10,351 nucleotides of DNA from assembly GCA_031270205.1 (NCBI GenBank), contig JAISYA010000106.1, positions 1-10,351 on the forward strand, in the 5' to 3' direction. How positions within the stretch are numbered: the stretch's first letter is position 1; each line of letters opens with the position of its first letter. The notes beneath the pieces are model-generated. The model was given only the letters and a program-made list of their open reading frames with translations, searched no databases and was not told the origin of the DNA. This document shows positions 1 to 7,400 of this stretch, in pieces. The stretch is from Treponema sp. Its GTDB lineage: Bacteria; Spirochaetota; Spirochaetia; Treponematales; Breznakiellaceae. A program made the translations under genes and the position numbers.

Positions 1-1500
1 AAAGAACTTCCCGAAATTGTGGATTGGACCGATCCGGGCTGGCTTCTGTTTCAGGAAGCCAGGGAACGGTGGATGAGCGATTTTACCGCCTATGCCACTG
101 GCGAATTAAAGAAGCTCAGGCCGGAACTTTCAATAGAGCACCAATACTCAATAGCGACATTTGCCTGGACTTTTGGCATACGGAGCGGCGCGTCCGACGC
201 CTCGGACTATGTGGGCGGGGATCTTTACGGCGGATTTGACCAGCAGTCTTTCTGCTGCAAGCTGTACTACGGGATGACGGCGAATCAGCCTTTTGAATAC
301 ATGACTTCCCGCTGTGATCCTTCCCTGAATGATCATACCACAACCAAGTCCCTGGAAATGATGAAGCTTCACGCATATCTTACCTATGCGCACCACGGCG
401 CCTTTTTGGTAATTGACGCCATCGATCCCAGGGGTACGCTGAACGAAAAAGTCTATGAACTAATCGGGGAAGTCTTTGGCGAGACCATGAAATACGAACC
501 TTTCTATACCGGGGAACTAAGCGCGGACATTGCCCTGTATTTCAGCTTTGCCTCAAAATTCGATTTAAGAAACAACAGGCCTGCCAGGGCCCTTATTGGC
601 GGCGGAGAAAGATACCAGCACATTGACTGTATCCTCGGCGCCGCAAAAGCCCTGCGCGGTGCCGCCGTCCCCTACCGGGTTATCACAGACAAATCCCTGG
701 GAAAACTTTCACAAAACAGGGTAATTGTCCTTTCCGATTTGACGGCCATGTCACAGGAAGAGGAAGACGCCCTGACAGCCTATGTGGAGCAGGGCGGTTC
801 CCTGTATATGAGCGGCCTTACCCCGGCAAAGCTGGTTAAACGCCTTCTTGGCCTTGATACAAAGGGCCTTACCAAAGAAAAAATAACCTACATGCGTCCC
901 ACCGCGGAAGGACGACGGTTCTTCGGCGTTTATACCGAAGAATACCCAATGACGATTTTTAACAGGCAGGTCCAGGCGGAAAACAGCGGCGGCGGGACGG
1001 TGCTTGCCCGGCTTACCCTTCCTTACACGGATCCGGCGGATTCTCTGCATTTCGCGTCAATTCATTCAAATCCGCCGGGCCTGGACACATCAATGCCGGC
1101 GCTAGTATACGGAGAATTCGGAAAAGGCAAAGTAATATGGTCCGCGGCGCCTTTTGAGGAAAGCAGTCAGAGAATACATAAACAGGTGTTTGCCAATCTG
1201 CTTGAATTCTTAAACCCCGAAAAGCCGCTTATAAAAACCGATGCCCCTCCCTATGTGGAATTTACCGTGTTCACTGATACCGGGAAAGGTATTGTCCAGC
1301 TGCACTGCGTCAATATCCAGGATCTGAATCCGATGATTTATCTTCCGGGATTTACCGTCGGCCTGCGTTCCCCGTCTGCCCCAAAAAGCGTAGTAAAGCT
1401 GCCCAACAGGGACTCTGTTTCCTTTTCTTATAAGGACGGGTATACGGAATTTGCCGTTGACAGCCTTGATATCTTCCGCATGTATCAGCTTGAATTTTAG
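1..1500 (+). CDS. C-terminal part of a GHL6-type glycoside hydrolase with beta-galactosidase-trimerisation-like domain; possible alpha-L-fucosidase (5' truncated)
   Basis: The reading frame is open from the first base (KELPEIVDWTDP...) to TAG at 1498-1500, so the gene starts outside the window; the GTG at 19 is not a convincing start. 499 residues are visible. Residues ~1-190 look like the second half of a TIM-barrel catalytic domain, with motifs GGDLYGGFDQQSF (~72-84), EYMTSRCDPSLNDHTT (~99-114) and HHGAFLVIDAIDPRGTLN (~131-148). Residues ~195-400 look like a flavodoxin/glutamine-amidotransferase-like domain as in beta-galactosidase trimerisation regions (LSDLTAMSQEEEDAL, then YVEQGGSLYMSG). 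The last ~90 residues form a small beta-rich domain. From memory, this layout fits the GHL6 hypothetical glycosidases, some relatives of which are alpha-L-fucosidases (GH151). Such proteins run to ~650-700 residues, so about 150-200 are missing. The catalytic residues cannot be assigned. It lies 15 nt upstream of the oxidoreductase gene, so the two are probably co-transcribed. Confident of a glycosidase-like protein, not of the substrate. Confidence 0.72.
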   Translation, partial: KELPEIVDWTDPGWLLFQEARERWMSDFTAYATGELKKLRPELSIEHQYSIATFAWTFGIRSGASDASDYVGGDLYGGFDQQSFCCKLYYGMTANQPFEYMTSRCDPSLNDHTTTKSLEMMKLHAYLTYAHHGAFLVIDAIDPRGTLNEKVYELIGEVFGETMKYEPFYTGELSADIALYFSFASKFDLRNNRPARALIGGGERYQHIDCILGAAKALRGAAVPYRVITDKSLGKLSQNRVIVLSDLTAMSQEEEDALTAYVEQGGSLYMSGLTPAKLVKRLLGLDTKGLTKEKITYMRPTAEGRRFFGVYTEEYPMTIFNRQVQAENSGGGTVLARLTLPYTDPADSLHFASIHSNPPGLDTSMPALVYGEFGKGKVIWSAAPFEESSQRIHKQVFANLLEFLNPEKPLIKTDAPPYVEFTVFTDTGKGIVQLHCVNIQDLNPMIYLPGFTVGLRSPSAPKSVVKLPNRDSVSFSYKDGYTEFAVDSLDIFRMYQLEF

Positions 1501-1515
1501 GCGAAGCGGGCTGTC

Positions 1516-2616
1516 ATGGCTAAACGGTATACCGCCGTTGTTGTGGGAATGGGGGAACGGGGAAAGATACACCTCTACGGGCTGTTGAAAAACCCCGCCA
1601 GCTTTGAGGTAGCCGGCGTATGCGACAGGCATCCTGATCGCCTTGAGGCCGGTGCGGACGAGTACGGCATTCCAAAGGAAAAGCGGTTTACCGATGCCGA
1701 AACAATGATGGGCACTGTAAAACCGGATATACTGGCCTTTGCCACCATGCCGCATATCCGCGTCCCGCTGGTGGAACTGGCAGTCAAGTACCGCGTTAAA
1801 GGGCTCTTGTTTGAAAAGCCGATGGCCGTCAGCCTGAACGATGCGGCGGAGATTGTCAAACTGTGCCATAAAAATAATATCAAGGCGGCGGTGTGTCAGC
1901 AGCATAAATACCTGCGTTCCTATGACCGGATGCGGGAAGCGCTAAAAAGCGGAGAGCTGGGCGAAATTTACGAAATCCGCGCAAGCTGTAAACCCAACCC
2001 GTCAATGCTCGGAACCCATTACATTGATTACATGATCTGGGCGAACGGCGGCAGCCGGGTAAAAGCGGTAGCGGGCCATGTGCACGGGAACTTTTTTCTT
2101 GATTATCACCATCCGTCTCCCGATTATTTTCTGGCCCAGATGGCTTTTGAAAACGGCGTACGGGGCATCATTGAATGCGGGTACTTTTCTCCCCAGCGGG
2201 CGGATTATAATGTGGGGTTTAGCTACAACCCGGATAATATCAATTACTGGACAGACGACAGGCTGACTGTTCTGGGAACCAGGGGTTACGCCTGGGCCGA
2301 ATGCGGCGGCCGTTATGCGTGTTTTACCGGCAGGACCGCGCCGGAGATCGTGGGCGGCGATTACGGCGATTTTGTCAAACGCGAACAGTTTGAGGCGCAG
2401 ATACGCTACACTGCCGATTACGCGCGCTGGCTTGACGGCGAAGCGGAATTTTCCTGCAATCTGGATACGGCGTATCACGGGTTTGAAATTCTGGAAGCCA
2501 TTTACCGCAGCGCGCTGTACATGACCCGTGTCGACCTGCCCCTGGCGCCGGCAGAAGAAAACACCCTGGCTCTTTTAAGACAGAAACTTGGCCCCGTGGC
2601 TTACCGGAAATTCTAG
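1516..2616 (+). CDS. Gfo/Idh/MocA-family NAD(P)-dependent oxidoreductase
   Basis: A complete 366-residue protein of usual family length. An N-terminal Rossmann fold begins directly after the start: beta1 plus the glycine motif GMGERG (11-16), then an acidic residue after beta2 in GVCDRHP (Asp37), which usually favours NAD. The family EKP motif is at 100-102 (LLFEKPMAVSL), its Lys being the usual catalytic/cofactor residue. The C-terminal alpha/beta domain (~125-340) has GTHYIDYMIW (166-175), where His168 sits at the family's usual catalytic His position. Members oxidise or reduce sugars, inositols and sugar derivatives; some are NAD-dependent glycosidases or make 3-keto-sugars. The substrate cannot be read from the sequence. 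No signal peptide, so cytosolic. The ATG lies 15 nt after the upstream stop with only a weak purine stretch (gcgaagcggg) as ribosome site, suggesting translational coupling to the glycosidase gene. Processing of a sugar released by the neighbours is an inference from context. Confidence 0.9.
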   Translation: MAKRYTAVVVGMGERGKIHLYGLLKNPASFEVAGVCDRHPDRLEAGADEYGIPKEKRFTDAETMMGTVKPDILAFATMPHIRVPLVELAVKYRVKGLLFEKPMAVSLNDAAEIVKLCHKNNIKAAVCQQHKYLRSYDRMREALKSGELGEIYEIRASCKPNPSMLGTHYIDYMIWANGGSRVKAVAGHVHGNFFLDYHHPSPDYFLAQMAFENGVRGIIECGYFSPQRADYNVGFSYNPDNINYWTDDRLTVLGTRGYAWAECGGRYACFTGRTAPEIVGGDYGDFVKREQFEAQIRYTADYARWLDGEAEFSCNLDTAYHGFEILEAIYRSALYMTRVDLPLAPAEENTLALLRQKLGPVAYRKF

Positions 2617-2636
2617 GAACCTGTTGCGCTTGCCGC

Positions 2637-4700
2637 TTACAGTGCGTAGACCGCGGTGCCGTAAGGCGGCAGTTCTGTCTTTCCCGAAACAGCCCTGCCG
2701 GCATAGAGATCCCGCATCTCCTGTTTCACCGTGAGGACGGCGCTTTGTTTGCCATAATTAAGCACAAAGAAAAACCGTCTGCCGTTTCCCTCCCGCAGGG
2801 CAAGTTCGCAGCATTCCGGAACTTCTATGATGTCCCGCCAGGGTTCGGCTATTCCCAGCTTTTTCAGGAATACCATCGCCGTCTTGCGGGTAAACGCGCC
2901 GCCGAAGTAATACACCCTGCCCCTGCCGTACTCATTGCAGATAAGGCCGGCCTTTCCGGCGTAGTAGTTCTGCCGGTATTTTCCCAGGACTTTCGCGTTT
3001 CCCAGAGGTTCCAGAACATCCACAAACACGGCGGCTTCCAGTTCGTCCCCGTCCCAGTCAACGGTAACCTTGTCGTCGTCGGGGGCGATAAACGTGTAGT
3101 CAACCACGTCCGTGCCGGACATGTCCCGCAGCAGGCCGGGCAGTTTTGCCATAGGGCACTGCCCCCGGCTGTCCTTGTAACCGGTACGGCAGCCGAGGAC
3201 CAGAATGCCGCCGGCGCTGACGTACTGTTCAAACAGCGCCGCTGTCTTTTCGGTAACAATTACCGAATGGGGGTAAAACAGCACCGGGTATTTTTGCAGT
3301 GTTTCCAGCCCGGCCTTTCCTTCTTCGTGTTCGGAATCAGGAATATAGACATAATCCATAGGAGTATGGGTCAGCTGGGACGCCTGAAATATAGCAGGTT
3401 CGCTTAGGGCGTGGACGCGGTAATGCCATTTGTCAACCCTGGCATCCCACACATTGTCGTAATCTTTAAGTACGCCGAAGGCGGCCCTGAAGCGGGAACC
3501 CGCCGCCGCCTGAATCGCCGTGGTTTTCCGGTAAATGTCCGCAAGTTCCGCAAGCCGACGGTTGTCCCTGTTGGAGTAATCGAGAATGCCGTGCCAGTAA
3601 ATCTCCGTTCCCCTGGTACAGGTCCGCCAGCGGAAATAGCTGATGTAATCGGCCCCGTGGGCAATGCTCTGGAGCGTCCAGAGGGTCATCTGTCCGGGCC
3701 GGGGGGCGGCGGCCTCCATTCTGTTGTTCCAGCCGTTGGGTCCCGACTGCTGTTCCATGATGCCGAAAATGGGGGAAATTGAGCGTACCTCGGACAAGTT
3801 TCCGCTCCATCTACGGTCGTTAAGATCCCCGGAATGGAGGGGGTCTTCGTCTACACAATAGGCAAAATTGGGATAGCAGTCGTAGAACATATAATCCATG
3901 CTTTCCGCGGTGAACCGGTGGTTGTCCAGGTTGGTAAACAAACCGTTGTGGGTAATAAAGTCCCCGGCTTTAATGTATGCGCGCAGAATGTCACTCTGCA
4001 TTTTCGCAAAGGAACAGGCGCTGTCGGAAATAAAGCGGATGTAGTCAAATACCTGGTGCGGATTTACCGTGTCGTGGATGGAGGGACGGGGAACAAAGAC
4101 TTCCCCCCAGGATGTGTAGATCTGATTCCAGAATTCCGTTCCCCAGGCGTCGTTCAGCGCGTCAAGGGTCCCGTATTTGTTTTTGAGGAATTCCCGAAAG
4201 GCGATGGTATCACTGCCGGAATAGAACTCGTCGGTTTCGCAGTTGAGTTCCCCGTCTATCTGCCAGCCGATTATATTGGGATGAGCACCGTAACGGGAGG
4301 CGAGTTTTTCCACAATACGCGCCGAAAGGCGCCGGTATACCGGGGAATTGTAATTGTAGTGCCTGCGCGCGCCGTGACGCAGCAGGGTGCCGTCGATGAG
4401 GGCGTTCAGCGTTTCGGGATAAGCCGTGGTCAGCCATGCCGGGGGAGCGGCTGTGGGCGTACAAAAAATAACGCTCATGCCGGCTTCCTTTGCGGTATCC
4501 AAAAAACGATCGAAAAAATCGAAGGTAAAGTTTCCTTCCGTAGGTTCCGTTTTGCTCCAGGCGAACTCGGCAATACGCACCACGAATATGCCGGCCTGCT
4601 TCATCCGCAGGAGATCCTCCGCCCACATTTTTTCATCCCAGTGTTCAGGGTAGTAGCAGGTTCCTAAAACAATTCTGTTGCCCTGTAATATCTTTTCCAT
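2637..4700 (-). CDS. GH42 beta-galactosidase-like glycoside hydrolase with Asn-to-Gly change before the acid/base Glu
   Basis: A complete 687-residue protein, typical for GH42, last gene of the minus-strand operon. Three domains are visible. The TIM barrel (~1-385) has GTCYYPEHW at 13-21, the expected nucleophile Glu316 in FGIMEQQSGP, and the expected acid/base Glu151. The trimerisation domain (~400-615) has a flavodoxin-like pattern (YPVLFYPHSVIV, then GGILVLGCRTG) and GGAFTRKTA. The small C-terminal beta domain (~620-687) ends LPPYGTAVYAL. The family hydrolyses terminal beta-D-galactosyl, sometimes alpha-L-arabinopyranosyl, residues from short oligosaccharides. No signal peptide, so cytoplasmic. 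Oddities: the acid/base motif reads WQIDGEL where clan GH-A enzymes have Asn-Glu; and RRHYNYNSP (112-120) lacks the Cys that helps bind zinc in some GH42 enzymes, leaving Cys154 alone. The ATG follows the GH78 stop by 9 nt with AAAGGGA overlapping that stop. Family assignment is firm; activity on plain beta-galactosides is uncertain. Confidence 0.92.
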   Translation of the reverse strand: MEKILQGNRIVLGTCYYPEHWDEKMWAEDLLRMKQAGIFVVRIAEFAWSKTEPTEGNFTFDFFDRFLDTAKEAGMSVIFCTPTAAPPAWLTTAYPETLNALIDGTLLRHGARRHYNYNSPVYRRLSARIVEKLASRYGAHPNIIGWQIDGELNCETDEFYSGSDTIAFREFLKNKYGTLDALNDAWGTEFWNQIYTSWGEVFVPRPSIHDTVNPHQVFDYIRFISDSACSFAKMQSDILRAYIKAGDFITHNGLFTNLDNHRFTAESMDYMFYDCYPNFAYCVDEDPLHSGDLNDRRWSGNLSEVRSISPIFGIMEQQSGPNGWNNRMEAAAPRPGQMTLWTLQSIAHGADYISYFRWRTCTRGTEIYWHGILDYSNRDNRRLAELADIYRKTTAIQAAAGSRFRAAFGVLKDYDNVWDARVDKWHYRVHALSEPAIFQASQLTHTPMDYVYIPDSEHEEGKAGLETLQKYPVLFYPHSVIVTEKTAALFEQYVSAGGILVLGCRTGYKDSRGQCPMAKLPGLLRDMSGTDVVDYTFIAPDDDKVTVDWDGDELEAAVFVDVLEPLGNAKVLGKYRQNYYAGKAGLICNEYGRGRVYYFGGAFTRKTAMVFLKKLGIAEPWRDIIEVPECCELALREGNGRRFFFVLNYGKQSAVLTVKQEMRDLYAGRAVSGKTELPPYGTAVYAL

Positions 4701-4704
4701 GATG

Positions 4705-4711
4705 TCCCTTT
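4705..4711 (-). promoter_or_regulatory. Ribosome binding site of the GH42 gene, overlapping the GH78 copy A stop
   Basis: On the minus strand AAAGGGA precedes CATC and the ATG at 4700. Its first two bases are the last two bases of the TAA of the upstream GH78 gene (4712-4710). This fixes the start and suggests coupled translation. Confidence 0.65.
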
Positions 4712-7343
4712 ACCGCAGCACAAACTCATAGCGTCCGGCGGGGACCGTAACCGTAAAGCCGCCGTCGGCTGTTTTTTCCGCGGCGGCAGGTTTTCCGTTT
4801 ACCGTAAGGGCGGACGCGCCCTTTATTACCGCCGGAATAAGCACACAGGCGCTTGAGTTAAAGGGGACTTCCACCTCGAGGACAAATTTGTCCGCCGATT
4901 TCTCCCAGGCGGAACGCACTTTTCCCGCGGGGACATCCATAGCCGCCTCAACCCGTGAAAGGCCGCCGGGAACATGGGGGGCGATAAGCAGTTCCCGAAA
5001 CGCCTCCGCATGGGGCTCCATGCCTATACCCCCCAGGTACTTGTAGAACCACACTACACAGGAAGCAAACATGGGGTGATTCCGGGAGTTCATGATGTTG
5101 TTGTCCCTGTCCGCTTCCCATCGTTCCCAGATGGTGGTGGCCCCCTGTTCCAGCATATAGCCGAATCCGGGAGAACTACGGTTGGTCATTACATCGTACA
5201 CAAGGTCATCCATGCCCGCTCCGCAGAGGGTTTCCACAATCGCCTTGGTACCCATGTTGCCGGTGGTAAAATGGTTTCCCTTTTCCCGTACCTTTTTCGC
5301 GATGTTTTCCACCACCGCCTTTTGATACCGCGGTTCCGTCAAGCCCAGATACAGCGCCAGGGTGTTGGAACTCTGGCTTCCTTTGTCATACTGGCAGGTT
5401 TCGGGGTTGAAAAACTTTTCGTTAAACCTCAGGCGGACAAAGTTTGCCAAATCCGCGTACAGGGAAGATTCCTTTTCCTTTCCCAGAATGGAGGCGATTT
5501 CCGACACCAGGGTAAGTGAGTCGCAGAGGTACGCGGTAGACACCAGCGTGGGATCGACGTTTTTCGATACCGCGCCGGGACCGTATTCCTCGCTGTAACA
5601 TTCATCCGCCGGACAGGCCCACTCGCCAAAGCCGGTACGGGAAATGATTAATTTATCCGCTTCCACCAAAAGCACCTGGATGTAGCGCTTAAGGGGTTCG
5701 TAGCAGTCTTCCAGGGCTTTTCTGTTGCCGTAGGCATGGTACAACAAAAGCGGCAGAAGGGCCGGCGTGTTTACCGAAGGATCGCAGGGACGCCTTCCCC
5801 AGCGGTGAGGCGCGGTATCCGCGAAATAACCGTCTTCGCTCTGGGTGTCGAAAATATCCCGCAGCCACTTGTTAAAAAAGCCCGACACATCAAAGTGATA
5901 CACACAGCCTTCCACCCGGGCGGTAGTATCCGTGGTCCAGCCCAGCCTCTCATCCCGCTGGCTTGAATCGGTGGGAACGCTGAACATGTTGCAGGCATCG
6001 GTATGCCACATTACATCCGCCATGCGGTTAAGGAATTCGTTATCACAGTTGAAGACCGCGTTCCGCTGGAGATCGCTGCGGACAAATTCCACCGACAGGG
6101 ATTCTATTTTTACGTTTCCTGTTTTTTGCACCGTAAAATACCGGAATCCGTGATAGGTAAACCGGGGGGCGTACTCCTCGACGCCCTTGTCTCCCCGGAG
6201 GATGTAGTTGTCTTCCGCACGGGCGCTGCGAAGGGCAGTCTTATCCAAGTCTCCTTCGGAGTTGAGGACTTCCGCAAAGGAAAGGTTCACCGAGGCGCCC
6301 CGCTCCCCGGAAAGGCGCAGGCGCACCCAGCCGGTCCGGTTCGCCCCGCCGTCGTAAAGCTCCCGGCCGCCGCTCAGGCTGCGCAGCAGCTTGGGCTCAT
6401 AGGCCGCGGTAACCCGCACCGGGGGCGAAATCTCGCCTGTCAGTTCTCCTCCCGGGGGCTCAACGATGGTTCCCAGTATCCAGCCGCCGGGACGCTGGTG
6501 CTCTTTGAGCAGGGTAGGGCCGTATTCGGGAGTATCCCAGCCGTCTTTTTCCATCCTGGCGTCGTAGTCTTCCCCGTCATAAAGGCTGTTGTAGGTTATG
6601 GGCCCCCGGGCCACAAGCCAACCGATGCCCCAGTCGGTAACCACTTCTTTTACCGTGCCGTCGTCGTATTCAATGTTGAGCTGCAGAATCGTCTTTGGAG
6701 CGCCGGCCCAGCCTGTACCAAGCACAATGCCTACAGCATTGTCTCCCTGGCGCAGATTTCCGGTCACATCATAGGCGGAATAGAGAATGGTTTTTGAATA
6801 GTCCGTTGCCCCCGGATCCAGGAGCTTGTCTCCGATTTTCGAACCGTTAAGCCGCAGTTCGTAGTAGCCGATACCGGCAATATAGGCCCTGGCGCGGCGG
6901 ACTTTTTTTTCGACCACGAAAGGAAAACGCATCTGAATGCCGTTTCCCACCATGCCTCCAAGAAAGCTCATCCACCGGCCTTTCCAGTCGGTTTTCTCAA
7001 GCAGCCCCATCTCAAAAAAAGCGGCGTCGCTAAACTCGCCGGGCTTTCCCGTTTCGTCCCATATTCTCACCTTCCACCAGACGCGTTCGGCGGAAGAAAG
7101 GGGAGACCCCTTGTAGGAGATGCCGCAGAACCGGCTTCCTTCGATCTTGCCGGAATTCCAGCGGGTATATTCACCGCCCTCAAGTTCTTCTTTCGTGGCC
7201 GCCGCCGCTACCTGCCAGGCGGTCTGTTTTCCCCCCGGCCGGTCACAGTCTGTTCTCCATGAAAGGAGCGGGCGGGCCGGCTGTACGCCGATTGGATTTT
7301 CGGCATACTCGGTACGCAGGCCCGTAGGCTTAAGTTGACTCAT
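4710..7343 (-). CDS. GH78 alpha-L-rhamnosidase-like protein, copy A
   Basis: 877 residues from ATG at 7343 (MSQLKPTGLR). An in-frame TTG-ATG pair lies 5-6 codons upstream, but AAGGAG ends 6 nt before the 7343 ATG and copy B starts at the same alignment point. Domain order matches bacterial GH78: Ig-like N-domain (~5-112), substrate-binding beta-sandwich (~125-310), second beta domain (~315-425), (alpha/alpha)6 catalytic barrel (~430-772), C-terminal beta domain (~775-877). By comparison with Streptomyces SaRha78A, recalled from memory, the acid is Glu465 in SSQRDERLGWTTD and the base Glu740 in GATTIWERWE; Asp472, Trp469, Trp575 (GEWA) and His756 (NSRNHP) also fit active-site positions. Oddities: 'CPQRDER' has become SSQRDER, and the usual WGDA is SVNT (523-526). 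The family releases terminal alpha-L-rhamnose. No signal peptide, so probably cytoplasmic. Divergence from canonical motifs makes the exact sugar uncertain. Transcribed with GH42, and perhaps also from its own promoter. Confidence 0.9.
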   Translation of the reverse strand: MSQLKPTGLRTEYAENPIGVQPARPLLSWRTDCDRPGGKQTAWQVAAAATKEELEGGEYTRWNSGKIEGSRFCGISYKGSPLSSAERVWWKVRIWDETGKPGEFSDAAFFEMGLLEKTDWKGRWMSFLGGMVGNGIQMRFPFVVEKKVRRARAYIAGIGYYELRLNGSKIGDKLLDPGATDYSKTILYSAYDVTGNLRQGDNAVGIVLGTGWAGAPKTILQLNIEYDDGTVKEVVTDWGIGWLVARGPITYNSLYDGEDYDARMEKDGWDTPEYGPTLLKEHQRPGGWILGTIVEPPGGELTGEISPPVRVTAAYEPKLLRSLSGGRELYDGGANRTGWVRLRLSGERGASVNLSFAEVLNSEGDLDKTALRSARAEDNYILRGDKGVEEYAPRFTYHGFRYFTVQKTGNVKIESLSVEFVRSDLQRNAVFNCDNEFLNRMADVMWHTDACNMFSVPTDSSQRDERLGWTTDTTARVEGCVYHFDVSGFFNKWLRDIFDTQSEDGYFADTAPHRWGRRPCDPSVNTPALLPLLLYHAYGNRKALEDCYEPLKRYIQVLLVEADKLIISRTGFGEWACPADECYSEEYGPGAVSKNVDPTLVSTAYLCDSLTLVSEIASILGKEKESSLYADLANFVRLRFNEKFFNPETCQYDKGSQSSNTLALYLGLTEPRYQKAVVENIAKKVREKGNHFTTGNMGTKAIVETLCGAGMDDLVYDVMTNRSSPGFGYMLEQGATTIWERWEADRDNNIMNSRNHPMFASCVVWFYKYLGGIGMEPHAEAFRELLIAPHVPGGLSRVEAAMDVPAGKVRSAWEKSADKFVLEVEVPFNSSACVLIPAVIKGASALTVNGKPAAAEKTADGGFTVTVPAGRYEFVLR

Positions 7344-7349
7344 CTCTGT

Positions 7350-7355
7350 CTCCTT
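7350..7355 (-). promoter_or_regulatory. Ribosome binding site of GH78 copy A (decides the start)
   Basis: The minus strand has AAGGAG, then ACAGAG (6 nt), then ATG at 7343. This near-ideal Shine-Dalgarno lies inside the coding region implied by the earlier in-frame TTG/ATG (7361/7358), so the later ATG is preferred. Confidence 0.75.
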
Positions 7356-7364
7356 CATCAAAAC

Positions 7365-7383
7365 CTGTCCGCATTATAGACAG
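7365..7383. repeat. Small inverted repeat centred on the putative -10 box; possible operator
   Basis: CTGTC (7365-7369), nine bases, then GACAG (7379-7383). The 5-bp arms are perfect and flank the ATTATA/TATAAT element exactly. A dimeric repressor bound here would block the internal promoter. The arms are short and chance is possible. Confidence 0.3.
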
Positions 7384-7400
7384 ACTCTATTTCAAAACAA
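7373..7400 (-). promoter_or_regulatory. Putative sigma70-type promoter between the two GH78 genes
   Basis: On the minus strand a perfect TATAAT (7378-7373) is preceded, after 16 nt, by TTGTTT (7400-7395) as a weak -35. The -35 overlaps the last codons of copy B (IVLK). Transcription would begin shortly before the copy A ribosome site and drive copy A plus GH42 independently of the upstream genes. This is also the longest spacer in the operon (43 nt, against 7 and 9). It is sequence evidence only. Confidence 0.45.

Noticed and set aside
19..21. GTG at 19 as a start of the first gene
   Set aside because: The frame continues open to base 1, there is no ribosome site, and the protein begins in the middle of a catalytic domain; the gene is cut by the window edge.
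1210..1905. 231-codon minus-strand frame spanning the end of the first gene and the start of the oxidoreductase
   Set aside because: It crosses two well-supported plus-strand genes and has no recognisable protein features.
3834..4667. 277-codon open frame on the plus strand opposite the GH42 gene
   Set aside because: It mirrors the GH42 codons, shows no recognisable domain and has low-complexity, Val/Gly-rich composition; it is a by-product of GC-biased third positions.
6003..6797. 264-codon plus-strand frame opposite GH78 copy A, with a similar frame opposite copy B (9151-9834)
   Set aside because: Antisense shadows of the paralogous GH78 genes; any likeness between frames opposite the two copies follows from the paralogy of the sense strands.
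6902..6910. T homopolymer in GH78 copy A as a frameshift site
   Set aside because: The frame runs through it and aligns with copy B on both sides (EKKVRRARA in A, DKKVRRARA in B), so there is no sign of slippage or error.
7344..7361. Upstream TTG/ATG (7361, 7358) as the start of GH78 copy A
   Set aside because: The strong AAGGAG site lies inside this extension and serves the ATG at 7343, which also aligns with the start of copy B.
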